DNA of 39,860 bases from Caryophanon tenue (lineage in GTDB: Bacteria; Bacillota; Bacilli; Bacillales_A; Planococcaceae). The notes beneath the pieces were generated by a model. The model made no database searches and had not been told where the DNA came from. It worked only from the letters and a program-made list of their open reading frames with translations. Location of the stretch: contig NZ_MASJ01000040.1 in assembly GCF_001700315.1 (NCBI RefSeq), forward strand, positions 1 through 39,860, read 5' to 3'. The first letter of the stretch is position 1. The number at the start of each line of letters is the position of its first letter. A program made the position numbers and the translations under genes. Below, piece by piece: positions 32,593 through 39,860 of the stretch.

Positions 32593-33859
32593 AGACCAAT
32601 TACAGTTTGTCACAAGTCATATGCGCAAAAATAAATTGCGTGTGACGATGACGATTTTAGCGGCCACAATTGGCTGTGCCTTTTTAATTGTGTTAGCATC
32701 GGTTGGGTTCGGTGTCCAGCAAACAATGGAAGATGAAATTTTACAGCAAGAAACCGTGACGCAAATTCAACTATGGGGTGACGAGGCGTTAACAGACGCA
32801 GACCGCACGAAAATCGAAAACATGGAGCATGTCAACGTTATTCAAACGAAGTCAGAGCTAGTCGGACCGGTTGAGGTAGCGTTTGAAGACCGCACGACAA
32901 CGACACAGTCGATGCTTGTCGATATGGAGGCGCAACAGCAATTACCATCGAATTTAGCAGAAGGACGTTTACCAGAAGCTACGAATGAGATTGTTGTGGG
33001 GTATCATTTTGCACAAACGTTAATTAACGATGCCGATGCGCGTGAAATTGAACGTAAATCGCGTGAAGCTGAAAAAAACGGCACGTGGTATGATGGTGCA
33101 GATGAAGGCTATAAGGGCGATATTTTAGGCAAACAAGTCGACATAACGATTCCCGTGACGGTTAATACGAACGAAACGAAGCGTTTTACGGTCGTGGGGA
33201 TTTTAGAAAAGCCAGGCTATGATTGGTATATTGATAACCAAGTTCAATTTATAGATGCACTTCAAGCAGATTTACCGATGTTGGACTTGTCACCGTCAAC
33301 CACGATCTTTGTCGATACATTAGAATATGTGATACCAACACTTGATGCATTAAAAGAACAAGGGTATCAAGTATATTCAGTAGTCGAGGAATTAAAAGAA
33401 GTGGAAATCTTCTTCTTTATTTTCAAAGCTGGTCTCATTTTCATCGGTACAATTGCGGTCTTAATTTCATCAATTGGTATTTTCAACACGATGACAATGG
33501 CAGTGACAGAGCGTACGCGTGAAATTGGCGTCTTAAAAGCAATTGGTGCATCACCGTCATTAATTCAGCGTCTATTTTTAATGGAGAGCGCATTTATCGG
33601 CATTATTGGTACCGTATTAGCGATTATTATTTCTTATACAATTAGTATCGGGGTCAACGCGATACTTCCAATGATTTTAGCCACATCTTTAGGAGAAGGC
33701 AGTGACGGCTTAACAAACTTTACGTTCTCAGCCATTCCACTAAGCTTAGTGCTTGTAGCAAGTGCGATTAGTTTGGGCGTTGCGATGATTTCAGGATGGC
33801 GTCCAGCGCGTAAATCGACAAATATTGAAGTTATTCAGGCACTTCGTCAAGAATTATAA
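32582..33859 (+). CDS. MacB/FtsX-like ABC transporter permease
   Basis: 425 residues with the type VII layout: one span near 20-45 (MTILAATIGCAFLIVLASVGFG), a large extracellular region about 46-285, then three spans in the C-terminal third (FIFKAGLIFIGTIAVLISSIG, FIGIIGTVLAIIISYTISIG, LVLVASAISLGVAMISG) and the conserved GWRPARKSTNIEVIQALR tail. FNTMTMAVTERTREIGVLKAIGAS is the FtsX-domain coupling segment. The ATG at 32582 lies within the end of the ATPase gene, so translation is coupled. A perfect palindromic terminator follows. Confidence 0.92.
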   Translation: MRFKDQLQFVTSHMRKNKLRVTMTILAATIGCAFLIVLASVGFGVQQTMEDEILQQETVTQIQLWGDEALTDADRTKIENMEHVNVIQTKSELVGPVEVAFEDRTTTTQSMLVDMEAQQQLPSNLAEGRLPEATNEIVVGYHFAQTLINDADAREIERKSREAEKNGTWYDGADEGYKGDILGKQVDITIPVTVNTNETKRFTVVGILEKPGYDWYIDNQVQFIDALQADLPMLDLSPSTTIFVDTLEYVIPTLDALKEQGYQVYSVVEELKEVEIFFFIFKAGLIFIGTIAVLISSIGIFNTMTMAVTERTREIGVLKAIGASPSLIQRLFLMESAFIGIIGTVLAIIISYTISIGVNAILPMILATSLGEGSDGLTNFTFSAIPLSLVLVASAISLGVAMISGWRPARKSTNIEVIQALRQEL

Positions 33860-33866
33860 AAGCCGA

Positions 33867-33910
33867 AAAGTGTTACGAGAAATATCGATATTTCTCGTAA
33901 CACTTTGTTT
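33867..33910 (+). terminator. Palindromic terminator after the MacB-like operon
   Basis: A perfect 40-base palindrome centred between 33886 and 33887 (each arm starts AAAGTGTTACGAGAAATATC), followed by GTTTT. Such a loopless palindrome would lose a few central pairs when folded. Confidence 0.8.
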
Positions 33911-33963
33911 TGTCCAAGTCTTTTTTGTGACGTGCGAAAAAACACTAGACAGCACGTATTTCG

Positions 33964-34028
33964 ATACGAAAAAAATTTGTACATTATGTGATGGATTATG
34001 TACATTACACGCCAAAATTTTTTCGTAT
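33964..34028. repeat. Inverted repeat enclosing two TGTACATTA sites
   Basis: ATACGAAAAAAATTT at 33964-33978 faces AAAATTTTTTCGTAT at 34014-34028. Inside, TGTACATTA occurs twice as a direct repeat (33978-33986 and 33999-34007), 21 bases apart, each with the palindrome TGTACA. It sits in the 330-base gap before the degV-like gene; the rest of that gap shows no gene. Confidence 0.55.
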
Positions 34029-34191
34029 GGAAAACGAACTAAAAGAATGGCGTAACCGCTTTCATAAAACGTGTCGAAATCATGTCAGACATGTAATAAA
34101 TTATAGTCAATATGACATTTGTCACTTCTTGAATAAACGAGAATTCTATAAGCTTTTCTGAGAAGCAAACGAGCATGAAGGAGAATTTTGA

Positions 34192-35046
34192 GTGACGAAA
34201 AAAGTAGCATGGATAACAGATACAGCTGCCTTGTTATCCCCAGCATTTATTGCGCAGCACAATATACATGTATTACCGCTAGTAATGGTATTTGAAGAAG
34301 GTTCATTTAAAGAAACAGTTGATATGACACATGACGAGTTTTACGATAAATTACGTAAATCAGCAACACAACCAAAAACATCACAGCCAAACTTTGGCGA
34401 GCACGTCGCATTATATGAGCGCTTAAAAGCAGAAGGCTATGATTACGCGATTGCGATTCACGTATCAGGCCAACAATCAGGTACAGTGGCATCTGCTCCA
34501 ATGGCGGCAGAGCAAGCTGGCTTTACGACATATGCAATTGACGGACGTATCGGCTCATATCCAATGCAACGTATGCTTGAGCATGCGATGGATTTGCACA
34601 AACAAGGTGCAACGCCAGAGCAAATTATAGCGGGTGTCAACGCATTGCGTGACCGCTCATCTTTATCATTTATTCCAGCGAGCTTAACGCAATTACACAA
34701 AAGTGGCCGCGTATCAGGCACAGCGATGTTTATTAGTAACTTATTAAACATTAAGCTTGTTATTTCATATGATAAAGAAGGTACATGTTTCGTTGAAAAA
34801 AAAGTACGTGCAGATAAACGCGCGCGTAAAGAAATTATCGAGCTATTTGAAGCGGACGTAAAACAAGCGGGCGTAGATGAAGCTGCGATTATTAACTGTA
34901 ATGATGAAACTGCAGCCCAAATGTGGAAGCAGGAATTGCAAGCACAATATCCGAACACAAACTTTATTACATTGCCTCTTTCAGCAGCAGTAGGTGTCCA
35001 TGCTGGTGAAGGAACAATTGGCTTAACATGGGTTCGTAACGCATAA
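34192..35046 (+). CDS. DegV family fatty-acid-binding protein
   Basis: 284 residues starting at GTG (AAGGAG eight bases upstream). Family motifs: TDTAALLS at 10-17 near the N-terminus, TSQPNFGEH, HVSGQQSGTVASAP around the acyl-binding serine, and the later GRVSGTAMFISNLLNIKLVI. DegV proteins hold a single fatty acid; many act as FakB partners of the FakA kinase that feeds exogenous fatty acids to phospholipid synthesis. Which lipid is bound is unknown, and no fakA is here. Single gene with its own terminator. Confidence 0.92.
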   Translation: MTKKVAWITDTAALLSPAFIAQHNIHVLPLVMVFEEGSFKETVDMTHDEFYDKLRKSATQPKTSQPNFGEHVALYERLKAEGYDYAIAIHVSGQQSGTVASAPMAAEQAGFTTYAIDGRIGSYPMQRMLEHAMDLHKQGATPEQIIAGVNALRDRSSLSFIPASLTQLHKSGRVSGTAMFISNLLNIKLVISYDKEGTCFVEKKVRADKRARKEIIELFEADVKQAGVDEAAIINCNDETAAQMWKQELQAQYPNTNFITLPLSAAVGVHAGEGTIGLTWVRNA

Positions 35047-35052
35047 AGAAGC

Positions 35053-35088
35053 AAACACTGAGCGAAATAGCATCGCTCAGTGTTTTTT
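35053..35088 (+). terminator. Terminator after the DegV-family gene
   Basis: AAACACTGAGCG at 35053-35064 pairs with CGCTCAGTGTTT at 35074-35085, then more T residues. Confidence 0.92.
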
Positions 35089-35276
35089 TGTCATCAATAT
35101 GACAGTCCTGGATAAAAAGAACTGTATAGCGGGTAAAATATCCATTTTTCACGCCTTTTATCACATGCTTCTGTACTAAAATGCACAGTAGTTATTAAAA
35201 ATAATTTCTTTTATTTGGCTAATTAAGAATAAAAATGGCGAATACAGCCTATTTTTCGTGATTTTTATTACAGGAG

Positions 35277-35355
35277 TGTTACAAAATAATATAAAAAGAA
35301 TGTTTGTTCGTGTGGTGGTAATGTTTCTGTAACATTTCTTTCTTCTATTTGTTAC
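35277..35355 (+). promoter_or_regulatory. Repeated TGTWAC motifs ahead of the LysM-3D gene
   Basis: TGTTAC (35277-35282), TGTAAC (35328-35333) and TGTTAC (35350-35355) lie in the 380-base gap; the last two are 22 bases apart. B. subtilis yocH is driven by WalR, whose half-sites are TGTWAH with a five-base spacer, but no pair with exactly that spacing is found. Suggestive only; the rest of the gap is AT-rich and holds no gene. Confidence 0.3.
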
Positions 35356-35427
35356 ATAGCTGAAATATAAAGATAGTAAGATAGGTACATGGATGAAATA
35401 CTGAACGAACTATAACGGAGGGAATTC

Positions 35428-36042
35428 ATGCCAATCAAAAAACTATTTGCTTTCTTAGGGACAACATTTTTAGCGTTTGCTTTATTTGCTGCACCAACAG
35501 AAGCGGCTACATATACAGTCACAGAGGGCGATTCTTTATTTAAAATCGCACAAAAGCACGGCATTACGGTAGCAAAATTAAAAACGACAAATAACTTAAA
35601 ATCAAATACAATTCAAGCTGGTCAACAATTAGTTGTACCAACTGCAAAAGAAACAACGTCAAAATCGACAGCAACTTCAGCAACAGCACAAGTTGCAGAA
35701 AATATGGCGCAGCAACAAACAACAAAGCCAGCTGTTAAAGAAGAACGCGCATATAAAACAATTCGTGTAACGTCAACAGCGTACACAGCGTATTGCCGTG
35801 GTTGTTCAGGTGTCACAGCAACAGGCATTAACTTAAAGAAAAACCCAAACATGAAAGTGATTGCGGTTGACCCACGTGTTATCCCACTTGGTTCAAAAGT
35901 GTGGGTTGAAGGATACGGGGAAGCAATTGCCGGCGATACAGGCGGCGCAATTAAAGGAAATAAAATTGATGTATTTTTACCAACAACAGCAAAAGCCAAA
36001 AACTGGGGTCGTCGTACAGTGACGATTAAAGTATATCAATAA
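35428..36042 (+). CDS. Secreted LysM and 3D domain cell-wall protein (YocH-like)
   Basis: 204 residues. Signal peptide 1-26 (cleavage after PTEA), one LysM peptidoglycan-binding domain at 28-71 (YTVTEGDSLFKIAQKHGI ... LVVP), a T/S/A/Q-rich linker to about 105, and a C-terminal 3D domain with the three name-giving aspartates D148, D170 and D181 (AVDPRVIPLG, GDTGG, KIDVF). The 3D fold is related to MltA and Rpf-like murein-cleaving domains, so muralytic activity is likely. AACGGAGGG precedes the ATG. YocH of B. subtilis has two LysM repeats; this one has one. Confidence 0.9.
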   Translation: MPIKKLFAFLGTTFLAFALFAAPTEAATYTVTEGDSLFKIAQKHGITVAKLKTTNNLKSNTIQAGQQLVVPTAKETTSKSTATSATAQVAENMAQQQTTKPAVKEERAYKTIRVTSTAYTAYCRGCSGVTATGINLKKNPNMKVIAVDPRVIPLGSKVWVEGYGEAIAGDTGGAIKGNKIDVFLPTTAKAKNWGRRTVTIKVYQ

Positions 36043-36068
36043 ATAGTTGTTGACGACGTCAGCACGAA

Positions 36069-36117
36069 AACCAAAAGGAAGTATTGCTACTAGCAATTTT
36101 TCCTTTTGGTTTTTTTA
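36069..36117 (+). terminator. Terminator after the LysM-3D gene
   Basis: AACCAAAAGGAA at 36069-36080 pairs with TTCCTTTTGGTT at 36100-36111, with an inner ATTGCTA/TAGCAAT stem, then seven T. Confidence 0.92.
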
Positions 36118-36225
36118 TTGCCTGTATGCTTCACCGCATTGTGTCAACAGCGTTGAAGAAATATGGTACGATACACATACACATGTACATCCAAAAAAAT
36201 TTCGTCGTGAAGGTGAGGGACTGTT

Positions 36226-36801
36226 ATGGATGTCAATGAACGATATGAAGAGGCACGTCAGTTAATCGCGCATACGCCCGCAAAAGCGATGGATATATTG
36301 CCAACGCTTTATGAGGAATGTGTCGCAGTCGGAGCATATGACAAAGTAATGAAATGCTACGTCAATTTAGCATATAGCTATTATAATGTGGGCAATATAA
36401 AACGTGCGTATGAAATGACCAATGATTATGAACGTCTATGCGCGGATTTTGGGTTAGCCATTGCCTGTGCTTACTATTACCCACTACTTGCAACACAGTA
36501 TGCAGCGCTTGGTGATAAGGAGCAATGCTTTTTTTACCGCAAAGCAGCCATGACGCATGCACAGACACAGTACATGGAAGAAAAAACGGAAGAGTTGTTA
36601 CTATTATATTTTGCGAATGCCAAACTATATGCGATGCAATTGACAAACGATAACCAATTTGACGAAGCATTAGTCGTTGTCAAAACGATTGAACCTTTTT
36701 TACCGTTTGTGCCATCGATGAACGTCAATCGTGTTGAGTTTTATAGCCAGTATGCGTATATTGCACTACAAAAAAACAGCTCGCGCTTGCAACACAGTTA
36801 A
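36226..36801 (+). CDS. N-terminal TPR half of a split diguanylate cyclase (first copy)
   Basis: 191 residues of helical, TPR-like repeats (DKVMKCYVNLAYSYYNVGNI is a clear TPR; others at about 80-115 and 125-165). It matches in length and position the N-terminal sensor part of the second cyclase downstream, which means this is the front half of one gene. The frame ends in TAA at 36799-36801 shortly after CAAAAAAAC. The heptamer A AAA AAC (36771-36777) lies in the zero frame; a -1 slip there reads on as QLALATQLMDYM into the GGDEF half. The stop also overlaps the next ATG as TAATG. GTGAGGGA precedes the start. Confidence 0.75.
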   Translation: MDVNERYEEARQLIAHTPAKAMDILPTLYEECVAVGAYDKVMKCYVNLAYSYYNVGNIKRAYEMTNDYERLCADFGLAIACAYYYPLLATQYAALGDKEQCFFYRKAAMTHAQTQYMEEKTEELLLLYFANAKLYAMQLTNDNQFDEALVVVKTIEPFLPFVPSMNVNRVEFYSQYAYIALQKNSSRLQHS

Positions 36802-37604
36802 TGGACTATATGCGTCATGAACCGTTATTACAAGACCCTAACTATATTCGTGGGCATGGTAATTTTTTTATATTGCAAATGGAAATGTGGCGTCAACAGC
36901 AGCGTTATGATGATATTTATGAAGAAGGCTTACGCATATTACCAATACTTACACCAATCGCACCATTAATGTGTCTTGTTGTCGAAAAATATAAAGCATG
37001 TGCTGTTGAAAGTGGCAATCTGGCATTTCTCGTGGCAGCACATCAGTTTTATATTACATCGTTAAAAGGACAGCTTGCGTTAAACACGGAGCAAGAGCTC
37101 GCAAAACGGAAGCAGCAAGAGCTTCAATACATTGCGACGCATGATACGCTAACAGATGTATACAACCGTCGTTTTTTAGAAAAGGAAGCAACGACATATT
37201 TAGCGCAAGGCGACCGCGTGACGATGGCGATTTTTGATGTAGATAAATTTAAACAGTTAAATGATACGTATGGTCATGCAGTTGGAGATGCGCTACTCGT
37301 ATATCTTGGCGAAGTGGCACAGTCACACTGTACAGTCGGTATACAATTTATTGCGCGTTACGGTGGCGATGAATTTGTCTTTGTATGCCACGGAAACTCG
37401 TTGCGCTACCGGACTGTTTTTAATGCACTTCAACAAACAACATGGACATACGGGGACATTACGATCCAGTTGTCGATTAGTATGGGCGTTGCCGTTCGTC
37501 AACATACATCGTATGAAGAATTATTTGCCGCAGCGGACGAAGCGCTTTACAAAGCAAAGGAAACACGCGGTGTATTACATGTAGAGGAGACATCCATATG
37601 TTAA
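36801..37604 (+). CDS. C-terminal half with GGDEF domain (first copy)
   Basis: 267 residues as counted from the ATG at 36801; homology reaches back to 36777 in this frame. More helical repeats (1-95) lead to a GGDEF domain (about 112-260): DTLTDVYNRR, DVDKFKQLNDTYGHAVGDALL and the active site RYGGDEF at 186-192. The enzyme makes cyclic di-GMP from two GTP. The inhibitory RxxD site five residues before GGDEF is absent. Cytosolic, with no membrane segment. Expression needs a -1 frameshift from the upstream half, TAATG reinitiation, or a corrected base. It overlaps the second cyclase gene by seven bases. Confidence 0.8.
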   Translation: MDYMRHEPLLQDPNYIRGHGNFFILQMEMWRQQQRYDDIYEEGLRILPILTPIAPLMCLVVEKYKACAVESGNLAFLVAAHQFYITSLKGQLALNTEQELAKRKQQELQYIATHDTLTDVYNRRFLEKEATTYLAQGDRVTMAIFDVDKFKQLNDTYGHAVGDALLVYLGEVAQSHCTVGIQFIARYGGDEFVFVCHGNSLRYRTVFNALQQTTWTYGDITIQLSISMGVAVRQHTSYEELFAAADEALYKAKETRGVLHVEETSIC

Positions 37605-38038
37605 ACGAACAACTACTCACTGCGAAACAAGCGTTGCTGCAAGGACGTATGACAGAAGCATATGAATTACTCGAAATATTACTTCCTGCATTTGAACAAG
37701 CGCAGCAATACGCACAATACGTCGAGTGTTACGCGCATATCGCGACGATTCATTATAATGAAGGGCGTTATGAAGAAAGTTTTACGATGGCGAATTTATA
37801 TGAGTCTTTGTGTAGCCGTTACCGCATAACACCAGTGAGTGAACATTATGAGCCGCTCATTGGTGCGCAGTATTATATTCAGCACGAATACGAAGCGGCA
37901 TTACCGTATTTTTTACGTGCGGCTACTTCTGCAAAAACGAACGACGCGCAGTCCTTTTATACATCGAATTGTAAAATGGCTGTAACAATGCTATATGAAG
38001 CTTGCACAGTTAGAAGAAGCGACAGCGTTAACACATGA
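37598..38038 (+). CDS. N-terminal TPR half of a second split diguanylate cyclase
   Basis: 146 residues. Paralog of the gene at 36226: both have AYELLEILLPAFEQAQQY / AMDILPTLYEECVAV-like openings and a TPR (YVECYAHIATIHYNEGRYEE). The ATG at 37598 overlaps the end of the first cyclase; GAGGAG lies nine bases upstream, so the two are cotranscribed. After MLYE the frame goes out of phase and ends at 38038. The paralogous protein continues one base off (LAQLEEATALTHEV), so one extra base, or two missing, lies around 37990-38003. No slippery homopolymer is present here, unlike in copy one. Confidence 0.7.
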   Translation: MLNEQLLTAKQALLQGRMTEAYELLEILLPAFEQAQQYAQYVECYAHIATIHYNEGRYEESFTMANLYESLCSRYRITPVSEHYEPLIGAQYYIQHEYEAALPYFLRAATSAKTNDAQSFYTSNCKMAVTMLYEACTVRRSDSVNT

Positions 38039-38939
38039 AGTCATGGCGTATTTACAAACGGCGGATGTTGAAATACTCGAGTATGTAGAATGGCATATTT
38101 TACAAATGGCTATCGCAATTGAAATAAACGATGAACAAGCAGTGATGCGTCTACGTGATATCATTGCTCATTTACTACCGTTACTGCCGGCAGAATATCG
38201 CCGAACACGTAGTTATTATGAAGAGACGATTATTGCCTATTATGTACGGACCGGGCAAGTAGAGGCGGCATGTCAGCAATATACGCAATATATAGCGTAT
38301 TTACAGCAAGTCGATGTACCTGAACAGCATGTACGTCATATATACGAGCAGTGGGTCGACGTTGCAGAACGAGAAGCAGTGCTACATCTTGAGGCATTAC
38401 AGCAATATAGTATATATTTAGAAACATGCCTCTCACAAAAGCTCGAAGCGGAAATGGCAACGAAAACGGATAGCTTAACGGCACTCATTCATAAAGATAC
38501 ATTGACCGGTAGTTATACACGTCATTACTTGGAACAGCAAGGTGCGCGCTTTGTCGCAGAAGGAGCGGTGAGTGTAGCGGTGTTTGACTGTGATCGTTTT
38601 AAGCGCTTAAATGATACATATGGTCATGTAATGGGCGATACCGTATTACGTATCATCGCGACAACGTTAGAAGCCGTGATGCCTCCCGATTCTTTTTTAG
38701 CACGCTACGGTGGTGATGAGTTTGTGATTGTGACGAAGCGACGGGCGACAGATTTGATTACCTTATTTCAAGCGGTGCAAGGACAGTTTGTAGAAGAAGC
38801 GCCACACCTTTGTATTTCGATTAGTATGGGCATTGTGGAAAGCATGCCACATGAAACGTTTTCAGACATTTTTGTGCGCGCGGATGCCGCATTATATGAA
38901 GCAAAACGCCAAGGACGCGGACGCTACGTTATCGCGTAA
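37995..38939 (+). CDS. C-terminal half with GGDEF domain (second copy)
   Basis: 314 residues from the ATG at 37995, which has no ribosome binding site. Helical repeats to about 155, a coiled-coil-like link, then the GGDEF domain about 160-314: DTLTGSYTRHYLE, DCDRFKRLNDTYGHVMGDTVL, active site RYGGDEFVIV, and late ADAALYEAKRQGRGRYV. All catalytic parts are kept; no RxxD inhibitory site. If the frameshift is real, this copy is probably not made unless by reinitiation. Cyclic di-GMP in Bacillales governs motility and exopolysaccharide; the input signal for these cytosolic TPR forms is unknown. Confidence 0.8.
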   Translation: MKLAQLEEATALTHEVMAYLQTADVEILEYVEWHILQMAIAIEINDEQAVMRLRDIIAHLLPLLPAEYRRTRSYYEETIIAYYVRTGQVEAACQQYTQYIAYLQQVDVPEQHVRHIYEQWVDVAEREAVLHLEALQQYSIYLETCLSQKLEAEMATKTDSLTALIHKDTLTGSYTRHYLEQQGARFVAEGAVSVAVFDCDRFKRLNDTYGHVMGDTVLRIIATTLEAVMPPDSFLARYGGDEFVIVTKRRATDLITLFQAVQGQFVEEAPHLCISISMGIVESMPHETFSDIFVRADAALYEAKRQGRGRYVIA

Positions 38940-39026
38940 GACAAAATAGTTTACTAAATACCGGAGAGGGTATATAGTAATAGAACAAAGTGTTCCGCGT
39001 GAACACGCATTTAAAGGAGCTTATGC

Positions 39027-39359
39027 ATGGCGATTTTACACGTAAAAACAGAACAACAATTAGTGGAAGAAGCACAAAAAGGAAAACCGATTTTCTTAAA
39101 CTTCTGGGCACCGTGGTGTGGTCCATGTCAAATGTTTGCGAATGTGTTAAACGAAATTGACGAAGATTTACAAGATAAAATTCAAATTGTGAAAGTAAAC
39201 TCAGACGAATCACCAGAGCTTGCAGCAATTTTCGAAGTACAAGGCATTCCGCACTCACGTTTAGTCATTGGTAATAGCATGTCAGAGCCACTTGTTGGCG
39301 CATTACCATACGAACAATTAAAAGATGTATTAGAACAGTACTTAGCGACACTTGACTAA
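39027..39359 (+). CDS. Thioredoxin family protein
   Basis: 110 residues with the classic active site WCGPC at 30-34 within FLNFWAPWCGPCQMF, and the cis-proline loop as QGIPHSRLVI, where the usual T after P is H. It reduces protein disulfides in the cytosol; no signal peptide. It is not the most typical TrxA (which has VRSIPT before the cis-proline loop), so it may be a secondary thioredoxin. AAAGGAG precedes the ATG. It is followed by the left end of an insertion sequence. Confidence 0.88.
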   Translation: MAILHVKTEQQLVEEAQKGKPIFLNFWAPWCGPCQMFANVLNEIDEDLQDKIQIVKVNSDESPELAAIFEVQGIPHSRLVIGNSMSEPLVGALPYEQLKDVLEQYLATLD

Positions 39360-39365
39360 TAAAAA

Positions 39366-39480
39366 GAGACTGGGACATAAGTATTTCTAGTCTCGACGAA
39401 AAAGGGGGATTGCCTAGGCAATCTCCCTTTTTCGTCGATTTTGTCTATATTTATAGCGAGCGGTCATTCACTGACCGCTC
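39366..39480. repeat. Nested hairpins at the IS1182-type element end
   Basis: GAGACT at 39366-39371 with AGTCTC at 39389-39394 encloses GGGACATAAG. Next, a 20-base stem: arm 39394-39413 (starting CGACGAAAAAGGGG) against 39418-39437, loop CTAG, one mismatch. Then GAGCGGTCA (39458-39466) against TGACCGCTC (39472-39480), which overlaps the transposase stop. The first probably marks the element's end; the others may terminate transcription in or out of it. Confidence 0.6.
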
Positions 39481-39860
39481 GTAAGCGATATTTTCGTAAA
39501 TTCACGGCCATCAACGCCAAGCCGATTTCATTTTTCACCTTCGGTTTTCCTCGAACAGAAAAACGTGTGAACCCTAAAATAGCCTTCAAAAATCCAAAAA
39601 CGGGCTCTACGTCTATTTTACGCTGACGGTAGATGGCAGCTGTTTCTGGTTCTGAAAGCTTGTGTCGTACATATTCTTTTTTCTTTTCCCATCGTGTGTT
39701 CACCAACATCTTTCGGTTTGTACCCTCTTGTGCCGTCGTACATTGTGAGCGTAAGGGGCATCCTGAACAATCTTCGCAATGATAGACCTTGAATTCACGT
39801 GTGAACTGTTCACGGTCAATTGATTGAAAGCGCATGTTCTTTCCGTTTGGACACGTATAC
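39464..39860 (-). mobile_element. IS1182-type transposase, 3' part, cut by window edge
   Basis: The C-terminal 131 residues of a DDE transposase. It opens at the edge with YTCPNGKNM, then the zinc-like cluster HCEDCSGCPLRSQC, then a helical stretch and the late catalytic-domain motif RKIDVEPVFGFLKAILGFTRF (the E is the last acidic residue of the DDE triad), ending RKYRLRAVSE. This order is characteristic of the IS1182/transposase-11 group. The frame is open to 39860, so the gene continues beyond the window; whether it is intact cannot be seen. Terminal GGGACATAAG at about 39372 likely lies at its left inverted repeat. Confidence 0.88.

Noticed and set aside
35277-35355. WalR binding site before the YocH-like gene
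   Set aside because: TGTWAC half-sites are present, but no pair has the five-base spacer of the WalR box. Kept only as a low-confidence feature.

Overview
This window looks like chromosome of a low-to-moderate GC, Gram-positive member of the Bacillales. The Shine-Dalgarno sites are strong AGGAGG types, terminators are classic stem plus U-run, and there is a sigma-B-type promoter, a YocH-like LysM-3D wall protein, a MhqD/MhqO-like pair, DegV and a BASS transporter. The overall gene content suggests Planococcaceae (Lysinibacillus / Solibacillus / Kurthia / Caryophanon type), but that is inference. No rRNA, tRNA or CRISPR array was seen.

Layout. 1-4.5 kb: HAD hydrolase, nuclease-helicase-like ATPase, GNAT, small ORF, BASS transporter. 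4.7-6.1 kb: rpoN (sigma-54), minus strand. 6.2-10.0 kb: a decayed sensory/transport island, with a dead histidine kinase, an intact ABC-2 transporter behind a perfect tandem-repeat operator, and a response-regulator receiver fused in frame to a DUF4956-type membrane protein. 10.0-10.7 kb: a dispersed repeat copy and a second, truncated piece of rpoN. 10.8-15.7 kb: lipoprotein; MetE-like methyltransferase with its LysR regulator and a MET-box-like site; divergent MhqD/MhqO-like hydrolase and dioxygenase. 16.0-17.2 kb: an Rgg-type regulator facing a divergent 34-residue hydrophobic peptide gene. 17.3-23.5 kb: disordered acidic protein, ABC exporter, EamA transporter, Pnkp-like RNA-repair protein, ECF S component. 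23.7-27.1 kb: McrB-McrC type IV restriction. 27.3-31.7 kb: sigma-B-type SDR, Crp/Fnr regulator, YnfA, Cof-type phosphatase, LD-carboxypeptidase and a secreted protein. 31.9-36.0 kb: MacB-like ABC pair, DegV and the LysM-3D protein. 36.2-38.9 kb: two tandem TPR-GGDEF diguanylate cyclases, both interrupted by a frameshift. 39.0 kb to the end: thioredoxin and the 3' end of an IS1182-type transposase that runs off the window.

How it works together. The strongest candidate for an undescribed system is the Rgg-peptide locus. Its regulator, divergent short peptide, facing promoters with overlapping -10 elements, and dedicated terminators have the layout of streptococcal Rgg-SHP cell-cell signalling, here in what looks like a Bacillales genome. 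Other points of interest are a PUA/EVE-like domain inserted inside the McrB AAA+ core, a Pnkp whose ligase motif I seems lost, and a diguanylate cyclase split exactly at an A AAA AAC slippery heptamer with a TAATG overlap. Several genes carry frameshifts (histidine kinase, both cyclases, probably ynfA, the rpoN fragment). This can be real decay or recoding, but sequencing error is a live alternative for the single-base cases.
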